Shown here one piece after another: positions 7,287 to 14,245 of a stretch of 25,778 bases of DNA (its first letter is position 1; every line of letters starts with the position of its first letter). The stretch covers positions 1-25,778 of the forward strand of contig JANQGC010000115.1 in NCBI GenBank assembly GCA_028277515.1, given 5' to 3'. The notes beneath the pieces were generated by a model that ran no database searches, had not been told where the DNA came from, and was given only the letters and a program-made list of their open reading frames with translations. The stretch comes from Anaerolineae bacterium (GTDB taxonomy: Bacteria > Chloroflexota > Anaerolineae > Promineifilales > Promineifilaceae). A program made the position numbers and the translations under genes.

Positions 7287-9971
7287 ATGATTTTGATTTT
7301 GACGCATGAGAAGTCAGATTTTGACGCAATTGCTTCGCAGTTGGCTGCTAAAAAACTCTTCCCGCAGGCAACTGCACTATTATCAAGGCATCTCAACCGT
7401 AATGTACAGCAATTTCTTAGTTTATATTGGGATGTATTACCGTTTTTGCGGCCCGGTGAGTGGCGCAAAAAGCGGGTCGATAAGGTGATTTTGGTCGACA
7501 CCCAGAATCTGAATAGTGTGCGCGGCATCATTAAAAAGCCAAAGGTGCGTGTGATTGATCACCATACGGGACAAGAAGAACGGGAAGATTGGGATTATAA
7601 GGTTGAGGCTATTGGTGCCACAACGACCTTGCTTGTCGAAATGTTGCAGAATGTTGGATTGTCTTTATCGGCAGAGGAAGCAACACTCCTTCTCTTAGGT
7701 ATATATGAAGATACGGGATCGCTAACTTATGACACATCAACGGCGCGCGATGTGCGGGCCGCGGCCTGGTTGTTTGATCAGGGCGCTCAATTGGGAGTCG
7801 TGCGCCGCTTCTTAACCATTCCTTTGACGCCAATGCAGCAAAAGTTATATGAAAAACTTCAGTCGGATGCGGAATGGCTGCGAATCCAAGGGCGAACGAT
7901 TGTAATCGCTTCCGCCATTGCGCCGGCAAAATTCAGTGATGAAATATCATCGATTGCGCACCGTCTAAGAGAGACCTTGACCCCAGATGGCTTGTTAGTG
8001 CTGGTTCAATTAGGAAATGACGTTCAGGTGGTTGCTCGGAGTTCGCATGAAGATGTTGATGTAGCCTTAATCGCCAATGAGCTTGGAGGTGGCGGGCACA
8101 GCCGCGCAGCGGCGGCCCTGGTGATCGACAATGATATTCCTGCTGTTATCCGGCAGATAAAAACGATTTTACCTGGTTGCGTTAAACCAATGACCAGGGT
8201 CTCAGAGATTATGTCTTTTGGGGTTCAAACTGTGGATCCGGATTTGACCGTGGATGAAGCCTCAATAATGATGCAGCGTAGTGGGCATGAAGGTTATCCG
8301 GTTGTGTCTTCCCAAAGCTCGCGGATCAAAGGCCTTTTAACCCGGCATGCTGTTGACCGGGCGTTGAACCATGATTTGGGCCATCTTCCGGTTAAAAGAA
8401 TAATGAAAGCCGGATCATTTACTGTTCGGCCGTCAGACTCGATTGAAAGGGTTCAGGAGTTGATGCTGAGTGAAGGGTGGGGACAAATCCCTGTGGTTTC
8501 TGAGCAAGCGGGAAGAGTTGGAGCAGAAATTTATCCTATCGGCATCGTTACCCGCACAGATTTGTTAAATCATTGGTTTAAACCGGTTGCCGAATCGGCC
8601 GAAATGGACATCCAAAGTCTCTTAGAAGAGTCGCTCCCGGCGCCATTCTGGTCGATGGTCCAGGCTGTGAGCGCGTCTGCGGCCGAACTCGGCATGCCGC
8701 TTTATTTTGTGGGTGGCATTGTTCGTGATCTTCTATTGGATATGCACGCCGTTGACCTGGATATGGTCGTGGAAGGGGAAGCAATCCAATTAGTCAAAAG
8801 TTTACAAAAGACCTATGGTGGCGAATTTCACACCCATGCCCGCTTTGGAACAGCAAAATGGTTTATCACGCCAAAAATGTGGCGTCGCTTCATGGAGGAT
8901 TTTCCAATTCACGGCAGGCACGACGCGAGCGTTGATGGCCATAAAAATTTACCCGACGTCATTGATTTCGTGACAGCACGCTCTGAGTTTTATAAGTCAC
9001 CTTCCGCCTTACCGGAAGTTGAGCGGGGATCGATCAAACTCGATTTACACCGCCGCGACTTTACCATTAATACATTAGCGATTCGTCTTGATGGCGCTCA
9101 CATGGGTGAACTACTGGATTTTTATGGAGGACGACGCGATCTTGAACGTGGTCTTATTCGGGTGCTTCATAGCCTCAGTTTTGTTGACGATCCCACGCGC
9201 ATCTTGCGCGCAGTCCGGCTGGAACAAAGATTAGGGTTTCGCATAGAAGAGAGGACGCAGGAACTGCTTACAGATTCACTGTCCATGCTTTCGCGGGTGA
9301 GCGGATCACGGATACGCAGCGAAATAGAGTTGGCTTTTGTCGAGGCCGATCCTTTATTGGTCATGCAGCGCCTGGATGAACTTAATGTGTTGGATCATAT
9401 CCAAAAAGGGCTGACCTGGACGGCGGAATCCGCGCGATATTATGCGCGTCTGCCGCAATTTATGGACAACTCTATTTGGCGGGAACTGTTTACAAGCAGC
9501 GTCCAGGAGTTTTTGTATTTTGCCCTATGGATTGTACCTTTACCCATCGAGGTTCAGGAAAATACGGTCAGAAGATTACGCGGCCGAAAATCGACACGAG
9601 ACGATGTTTTGGCTGTGGGTGATTTGTTAAAAAAATTACGTAAACTGCCGGCTGCTCCTAAACCGAGCCAGGTGGCCCGGTTATGTCGCGCATTTCATCC
9701 GCGCGTACTGTTGGCTGTGCGCATAGCCCTTGAAAACGATCAGCTTGCCGCTCAACTCGATCGTTATTATGCCGAATTGCGCTTGGTGAAACCGGCCTTA
9801 AGTGGTGATGATTTGCAGCAAATGGGCTTAAAACCAGGCCCAGCTTTCAATATATACTTGAACCGCCTGCTCAATGCCCGATTGGACGGGGAAGTGACCA
9901 ATGTTGACGAGGAACGAAAACTCCTGGCCAAGATTGTTGCTGAAGTAGGAGAAGAAATTCTAGAATTTTGA
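7287..9971 (+). CDS. DHH/DHHA1 - CBS pair - poly(A)/CCA tRNA nucleotidyltransferase fusion
   Basis: An 894-residue multidomain protein. Residues 1-290 are a DHH/DHHA1 phosphoesterase like NrnA: HEKSDFDA (H7, D11, D13), VIDHH (89-93), D142 in YEDTGS, and GGGGHSRAAAA (267-277). Residues about 303-430 hold two CBS motifs (VSEIMSFGVQTV... and VKRIMKAGSFTV...), a likely nucleotide-sensing module. Residues about 450-890 are a class II nucleotidyltransferase: FVGGIVRDLLL (474-484), DLDMVVEG (490-497), RRDFTINTLA (589-598) and DDPTRILRAVR (634-644). The domain order is known for A-adding/CCA-adding enzymes of several deep-branching bacteria and would couple tRNA 3'-end addition to nucleotide turnover. 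A basic/aromatic stretch near 526-556 looks like an insertion after the KW of the head domain. It is a single-gene unit. A-only versus full CCA activity is undetermined. Confidence 0.88.
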   Translation: MILILTHEKSDFDAIASQLAAKKLFPQATALLSRHLNRNVQQFLSLYWDVLPFLRPGEWRKKRVDKVILVDTQNLNSVRGIIKKPKVRVIDHHTGQEEREDWDYKVEAIGATTTLLVEMLQNVGLSLSAEEATLLLLGIYEDTGSLTYDTSTARDVRAAAWLFDQGAQLGVVRRFLTIPLTPMQQKLYEKLQSDAEWLRIQGRTIVIASAIAPAKFSDEISSIAHRLRETLTPDGLLVLVQLGNDVQVVARSSHEDVDVALIANELGGGGHSRAAAALVIDNDIPAVIRQIKTILPGCVKPMTRVSEIMSFGVQTVDPDLTVDEASIMMQRSGHEGYPVVSSQSSRIKGLLTRHAVDRALNHDLGHLPVKRIMKAGSFTVRPSDSIERVQELMLSEGWGQIPVVSEQAGRVGAEIYPIGIVTRTDLLNHWFKPVAESAEMDIQSLLEESLPAPFWSMVQAVSASAAELGMPLYFVGGIVRDLLLDMHAVDLDMVVEGEAIQLVKSLQKTYGGEFHTHARFGTAKWFITPKMWRRFMEDFPIHGRHDASVDGHKNLPDVIDFVTARSEFYKSPSALPEVERGSIKLDLHRRDFTINTLAIRLDGAHMGELLDFYGGRRDLERGLIRVLHSLSFVDDPTRILRAVRLEQRLGFRIEERTQELLTDSLSMLSRVSGSRIRSEIELAFVEADPLLVMQRLDELNVLDHIQKGLTWTAESARYYARLPQFMDNSIWRELFTSSVQEFLYFALWIVPLPIEVQENTVRRLRGRKSTRDDVLAVGDLLKKLRKLPAAPKPSQVARLCRAFHPRVLLAVRIALENDQLAAQLDRYYAELRLVKPALSGDDLQQMGLKPGPAFNIYLNRLLNARLDGEVTNVDEERKLLAKIVAEVGEEILEF

Positions 9972-9987
9972 TCCGTTAGATAGTTGG

Positions 9988-10121
9988 AAGCCCCTCATAT
10001 ACTTACTCAGAAACAATATTTTTTGTAAGTCAGGCATCCTTGATGCCGGTCTGACAGTGCGCATTTAAGAATGCGCATTTACAATAGTTTCCTACTCATT
10101 TAGTAGCAATTCGAGGGGCTT
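9988..10121 (+). other. Structured 134-nt intergenic segment closed by a 9-bp stem
   Basis: AAGCCCCTC (9988-9996) pairs perfectly with GAGGGGCTT (10113-10121). Inside are ACTTAC/GTAAGT (10001-10006 with 10025-10030), GGCATC/GATGCC (10033-10038 with 10042-10047), TGCGCATT/AATGCGCA (10058-10065 with 10070-10077, loop TAAG) and CTACT/AGTAG (10092-10096 with 10102-10106). The outer stem followed by TTCTTCATTTT looks like an intrinsic terminator of the upstream fusion gene whose loop was enlarged by a palindromic insertion. A structured RNA is an alternative. It lies between convergent genes. Confidence 0.55.
10023..10084. repeat. REP-like double hairpin with TTGTAA/TTACAA ends
   Basis: Terminal inverted TTGTAA (10023-10028) and TTACAA (10079-10084) enclose two strong hairpins. 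The first is GGCATC-CTT-GATGCC, extended by GTCA/TGAC at 10029-10032 and 10052-10055. The second is TGCGCATT-TAAG-AATGCGCA. The layout matches the element at 4007-4050, although the hairpin arms differ. No open reading frame is inside, so it would be a non-autonomous element mobilised in trans, if mobile at all. Confidence 0.6.
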
Positions 10122-10131
10122 TCTTCATTTT
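10113..10131 (+). terminator. Possible terminator half-stem with U-rich tail for the fusion gene
   Basis: GAGGGGCTT (10113-10121) is the 3' arm that pairs with 9988-9996, and it is followed by TTCTTCATTTT. The large intervening loop makes its efficiency uncertain. Confidence 0.35.
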
Positions 10132-10151
10132 AAGTATAAGTCTCGTCAGGC

Positions 10152-10562
10152 TTATTCGCGGCGGAGGCCGATATACTGAATGATGGCGAATATGGCCACA
10201 ATTTCGGCCAGGAAAAAGATTGTCCAGCGTCCGGCAACAGTGAGTGAGAGCCAACCTGTTATTAAAATCAATGTGCTGCCTAAGATCCAAAGGACATCCA
10301 AAATGATAGCCGCCCAGGCAAAACGCTGATCAATCGGTTCTTTTGAAGAAACCCACCATAAATCAGCCGCGTATACCAGGAGAACGACGCCCAGTATATA
10401 AAATATAATGGGCGCTGTAAGGCCGGTGAAAGAAGCCAGAGCAGGCGCTGCTATTAAAGCAATCGTGCCGCTCAATGCTGAAAAAACAGCGTTTCCGCGA
10501 AGCCCTTTTTTTAACAGTGTCGATTGCTGCTTTTCTTTGTCTATTGTTTGTGTGGTGTTCAT
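10152..10562 (-). CDS. Unrecognised four-TM membrane protein
   Basis: A 136-residue protein with a charged N-terminus (MNTTQTIDKEKQQSTLLKK) and four hydrophobic helices at about 24-44, 51-70, 82-105 and 112-131. A loop SSKEPIDQRFAWAA lies after TM2 and the tail is short and basic (YIGLRRE). It resembles small conserved inner-membrane proteins of unknown function seen beside regulators; I cannot name a family. The start is secure: GGAGGT sits 8 nt before the ATG, with an extended -10 about 33 nt upstream. It has its own promoter with three phased repeats, so it appears separately regulated from the operon ending at 10654. Confidence 0.75.
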   Translation of the reverse strand: MNTTQTIDKEKQQSTLLKKGLRGNAVFSALSGTIALIAAPALASFTGLTAPIIFYILGVVLLVYAADLWWVSSKEPIDQRFAWAAIILDVLWILGSTLILITGWLSLTVAGRWTIFFLAEIVAIFAIIQYIGLRRE

Positions 10563-10594
10563 GATTTGTTACCTCCAACTGATGAATTTGCAAC

Positions 10595-10603
10595 AATATA
10601 GCA
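10595..10603 (-). promoter_or_regulatory. Extended -10 promoter of the four-TM gene
   Basis: On the minus strand TGCTATATT (10603-10595) is an extended -10 (TGn plus TATATT). It lies 32 nt before the ATG at 10562, leaving a leader of roughly 26 nt with GGAGGT. The nearest GTGCCAAA repeat covers the -35 region. Confidence 0.45.
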
Positions 10604-10612
10604 GAGGATTGA

Positions 10613-10651
10613 GTGCCAAATCTATGAATTTTGGTGCCAAACAGTGCCAAA
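10613..10651. promoter_or_regulatory. Three helically phased GTGCCAAA direct repeats (putative operator)
   Basis: Identical octamers GTGCCAAA lie at 10613-10620, 10634-10641 and 10644-10651, so their starts are 21 and 10 bp apart, two turns and one turn of the helix. Read with the downstream minus-strand gene they are TTTGGCAC boxes at about -35, -56 and -66. Same-face direct repeats upstream of an extended -10 suggest an activator site. Confidence 0.55.
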
Positions 10652-10653
10652 TT

Positions 10654-11886
10654 CTATTTTTCGGGTTGGGAATAAGGTTGGGAGCGGGCAGGCCAGGACC
10701 GCTCACGCAGATCCTGGGCGACAATGTGGGCTGCGCTGTTTTGCCAGTTGTATAAAGTACGTTGAGGTACCTGTTTACGAAACCATTGCAGCACTTGTTT
10801 TGTATCTTCATCAAGTTGGCTATCTAATCCGCGCCTGCTGTATGGTTTCAATCCAACAACGTAGGGGTAATAGAGGGCATTGAAATGACGCCATTGATCG
10901 CTTGTTCCAAACTGGCCATCCTTATCAGGTTTTAGACGATTGATGCTTTCGGCGAGCACGGATCTTAGCTCAGTTGCTCGTTGAAGCGTATCTATGGGAT
11001 TATCATCACTGCCTACTTTTTCGTTGATAATGGGTAAGTGGGTTAAGGGGTTTGCGGCGAGTCGTGGAATATTGCCCATTTGACTTAAGGCGCGACGTGT
11101 TAGTCGTGTAAAACTCTTTTCATCTAATTGGGAGAGATCTATTGATTTATAGCGGGATGCCCCAGCGGCCGTTTCCCGCAATGTTGCTTTCGTTTCAACC
11201 AAATCGGGTGATTTGAATAGAACGATATTGTCCAGCCCCCTTTGGAGGGATGCATTAAAGGTTTGCAGCAGGATGGCTGCAGCGATGACTCCCAGGAGCA
11301 GGGTCAGCATGGACGATGAGACTCCCGTGCTAAGAATAATTACCAGGACGATCTGCCCGCCAAAGATGAGTCCTAAAAAGGTAGCGAATAGAAATGAGCG
11401 CGACATATGGGGCAGCAATGATTCCCCTTCGTCAAAGGCATCTAGAAAAGCGACGGCCGCACCTAGCATTAGCAAGTCAAGGCCGATGCCAATGAGTAGC
11501 AGGTTTCGCGACAGCCATTCCAATGGGAATATGAGAAGGGCGATCCCTAAACCAAAAAATATGGTGGCTGTCAAAACGACGATTAGTGGATTTTTGTGAT
11601 TTTGTAACCGCGAGTACCAGGATTCATCCCCTCGCAGCAGGTGAATGAGCAAAAGCAGCCAAAATACGGCCGGTAGGATTAATATAGGAAATTGCCAGGT
11701 TGATAGCAGGTTACTGAGGTTGGAATTGTCACCGTGGATGGAAATGATGCTGATTGCAATGGCGATAGCATATGCAGTTAAACCTGAACCGGTTAGAATC
11801 AACCTTACATCGCCTGGATTTCGGCTGATTAAATATGCACCCAGCCAGAAGGTGAAGCTGAATATGAGAATTTCGAATATGAGCAT
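10654..11886 (-). CDS. Unrecognised polytopic membrane protein with conserved-looking C-terminal domain
   Basis: A 410-residue protein. The N-terminal half (about 1-215) has around seven hydrophobic helices, reminiscent of 7TM sensor modules. The cytosolic half contains NIVLFKSPDLVETKATLRETAAGA. Its last 110 residues include DQWRHFNALYYPYVVGLKPYSRRGLD and FRKQVPQRTLYNWQNSAAHIVAQDLRERSW, where 'QRTLYNWQNSAA' reads like a helix-turn-helix-type segment. I cannot name a family. It starts 6 nt after the stop of the upstream PPDK_N-type gene with no Shine-Dalgarno, so it is the third gene of that operon and probably depends on translational coupling. Confidence 0.75.
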   Translation of the reverse strand: MLIFEILIFSFTFWLGAYLISRNPGDVRLILTGSGLTAYAIAIAISIISIHGDNSNLSNLLSTWQFPILILPAVFWLLLLIHLLRGDESWYSRLQNHKNPLIVVLTATIFFGLGIALLIFPLEWLSRNLLLIGIGLDLLMLGAAVAFLDAFDEGESLLPHMSRSFLFATFLGLIFGGQIVLVIILSTGVSSSMLTLLLGVIAAAILLQTFNASLQRGLDNIVLFKSPDLVETKATLRETAAGASRYKSIDLSQLDEKSFTRLTRRALSQMGNIPRLAANPLTHLPIINEKVGSDDNPIDTLQRATELRSVLAESINRLKPDKDGQFGTSDQWRHFNALYYPYVVGLKPYSRRGLDSQLDEDTKQVLQWFRKQVPQRTLYNWQNSAAHIVAQDLRERSWPARSQPYSQPEK

Positions 11887-11892
11887 AGGGAA

Positions 11893-14235
11893 TCAATCAG
11901 CTTGGTCAGCTAAAAATCCCCCCGCTTGTTCCCGGCTCCCATCCATATAGATGTGCAAATATTGGCCGGAGCATTGGGTTGGAACATCAATCAAGCGCAG
12001 GTATGGATCAAGAGACTCATCTCCAGGCGATATTTTTTTCAAGCAAGAAAGTGTATCACGAAAAAAATCAAAATTAATCTCACCATGTTTTCCATCCGGC
12101 CACAACGGGAGAGCATGGATACCCGTTTCAACAAGATCTTGGAAAAAATGGGTGCCATGCGAGAGTTCCGGCCGGCGATCATCCTGAACGAGTCCAATTT
12201 CCACCAGCGCGCATGTATGATAAATGTCACCATAACTGACATGAACACCCAGATCGATATTGGCGCTACCCCAGCGGCCCGGACCGATGAGAATAAATTG
12301 ATCGTCCTTCAGATGTTGATTTAATCTACTAACAGCCCTACCGATCTCATGTTTCGTAAACGGATCAGGAATTGTCATGTAGAGATCGGGATCGACATAA
12401 ACAATGTAGCGGATATTCTCTACTTTGCCGTAGGGAACCAACCAGTTCGACTTAAATAGCATCTTTTCCGGTTTGATATCCTTGGGTAGTTTTACTCCAA
12501 TGTCAGAGACGCGCTGGCTCAATGGCCGGCATTGAAGTATATGGAGATGGTAATCTTGGATTGCATTATCACGTGTAATCTCGACGGTAAATTCCACATC
12601 AACAGGTTGGCCGTATGCTCTCTCTAATCGGATTAATGCTGTGCGCATGAGCTTCACAAACTTTTCATCTTTAACCAACCCCCGGAATGTAAGCAACAAT
12701 TCATCATCCTCTGACAACAGGCCAGGAGCAATCACATCTTGTAGGTAATCACCCTTGTCAACGGATGCGATGACCTGAAGATTTGGATAATCCGGCTTCA
12801 TCACGTCCTCAATGGGCAAGGTCTTAAATTCATTTTCAGCTAAATCAATGACATCAACCAGTACTTGTGAAAACTGACGAACAGCCTGAGGTGAAGAATC
12901 AGGTTGAAGTTGAGGATGGCTGAGGGCGACCAATCTTGGGTAATCATTGGCCACACGATTAACGGCTCTTGTTCCGAGTCCCCAAACCATGCGCAAAAAG
13001 CCATCTTCACGACGAATTTTAGGACTCCAACGAAATGGGTTATGGCTAAAAGCTACACCGGCGATGGTGGGCAAGAAATAATTGCCATAGCTTTGGCCCT
13101 CAACCGGCTGAATGATAATGCACATCCGTTCATCATAGTCGATCAGATTGTTTTTCTTCCGATAAAGCAAAGCATCTGGGCTGAGCAAGCTGGCATAGAC
13201 ACGTCGGATGGCGTCGATAAGATTATGCAAATTCTCATCATCATCTCCCTGGTTTGGACAGAAGATAGAGGTATATTTCCCAGCAAATGAAAAACCAAAG
13301 TTATCTTCAAGCAAGCTGGAAGAACGCACAATTAAGGGGAGTCCTTTGAATTTATAAAGGATTTCACTTAGGCGATCGACGACGCCTTCAGGCAGCTTTC
13401 CGGTTAAATAAGCCTGGATGATTTTTGGGTATTCTTTGTGAATCTCTTCAATCGGACGGTATTTTTGATTCATAAAATGGTCGAAGCGGTTGAGGACACT
13501 GAACTCATAGATCACTTCAGACCCAATAAAATAAGAATCTGGAATGGAAATTTTTTGGCTAATGTCCGGGCCTAAATCCGGATCGCGCTGCTGCAAGATT
13601 TTCCAGGCCAATACAATACCTGCTGCTTTACCACCGATTTTTCCACCGCCAATTCTACGCCGGTAAACTCTCCTCAAATCAGCAATCGTCAATATATTTT
13701 TGGCAACGGCGATGAATTTCAACTGGTCGCTAATCATCCGTTTGATGAGCACAACTTTTATCTCTTGTAGATGGTGTTGAAATTCTTGTTGCTCCTGATA
13801 CGGCATGCTCTCATAAAATTCCCCTTGCCGGAAAAGTAGTTCCCAGGGTGCAATTTCCGGATTGAAGGTTAAATCAAGAGATTGCGGTGGTGAGGATTGT
13901 TGGCGCAAAACTTCCTGAATCAACCGTTCCAATAAAGAGATACCCAGATTATCGGCAAAATAGGCGTCGGTATGTAAATCACGTATGCGTTGTTGTCTTT
14001 TGGACCAAATACTGGCTTCTTCTTGCGTGTAAGGTTCCAATAACCCTTCACGGCGTTGGGATTCTATTGCCATGCTTCGAACTTCACGTTCAAACTCAGG
14101 TGAATCGATAATCCCCCGATTGAATAGCTCTTCGCGCATCCGCAACCGGATTTCATCCGCTAATATCGGATACTGCGCCAATTTGATATAAATGTCGATT
14201 GCTGGTGTTATACTACGAAAAGAAGGAACATCCAT
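11893..14235 (-). CDS. PEP-synthase/PPDK N-terminal (ATP-binding) domain protein, paralog 1
   Basis: A 780-residue protein built around the PPDK_N ATP-grasp-like domain of PEP synthase and pyruvate phosphate dikinase. Visible blocks are GGGKIGGKAAG (196-206, cf. GGKG of PPDK), LIVRSSSLLEDNFGFSFAGK (301-320), GVAFSHNPFRW (393-403), WGLGTRAVNRVANDYPR and LQCRPLSQR. Two parts are missing: no phosphohistidine swivelling-domain motif (GG..SHAAI) and no C-terminal PEP/pyruvate barrel. Instead there is an N-terminal helical region (1-180) and a C-terminal block GPGRWGSANIDLGVHVSYGDI plus LSHGTHFFQDL. It may be an ATP-dependent phosphotransferase with a protein partner rather than a full dikinase. 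It follows its paralog by 10 nt, with GAGGGTGG near the ATG. Confidence 0.82.
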   Translation of the reverse strand: MDVPSFRSITPAIDIYIKLAQYPILADEIRLRMREELFNRGIIDSPEFEREVRSMAIESQRREGLLEPYTQEEASIWSKRQQRIRDLHTDAYFADNLGISLLERLIQEVLRQQSSPPQSLDLTFNPEIAPWELLFRQGEFYESMPYQEQQEFQHHLQEIKVVLIKRMISDQLKFIAVAKNILTIADLRRVYRRRIGGGKIGGKAAGIVLAWKILQQRDPDLGPDISQKISIPDSYFIGSEVIYEFSVLNRFDHFMNQKYRPIEEIHKEYPKIIQAYLTGKLPEGVVDRLSEILYKFKGLPLIVRSSSLLEDNFGFSFAGKYTSIFCPNQGDDDENLHNLIDAIRRVYASLLSPDALLYRKKNNLIDYDERMCIIIQPVEGQSYGNYFLPTIAGVAFSHNPFRWSPKIRREDGFLRMVWGLGTRAVNRVANDYPRLVALSHPQLQPDSSPQAVRQFSQVLVDVIDLAENEFKTLPIEDVMKPDYPNLQVIASVDKGDYLQDVIAPGLLSEDDELLLTFRGLVKDEKFVKLMRTALIRLERAYGQPVDVEFTVEITRDNAIQDYHLHILQCRPLSQRVSDIGVKLPKDIKPEKMLFKSNWLVPYGKVENIRYIVYVDPDLYMTIPDPFTKHEIGRAVSRLNQHLKDDQFILIGPGRWGSANIDLGVHVSYGDIYHTCALVEIGLVQDDRRPELSHGTHFFQDLVETGIHALPLWPDGKHGEINFDFFRDTLSCLKKISPGDESLDPYLRLIDVPTQCSGQYLHIYMDGSREQAGGFLADQAD

Positions 14236-14245
14236 CGATCCACCC

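Noticed and set aside
10613..10651. TTTGGCAC boxes as sigma-54 (-24) promoter elements
   Set aside because: TGGCAC matches the -24 half, but no TTGC lies at the required -12 spacing after any of the three copies, and an extended -10 of the sigma-70 type is better placed.
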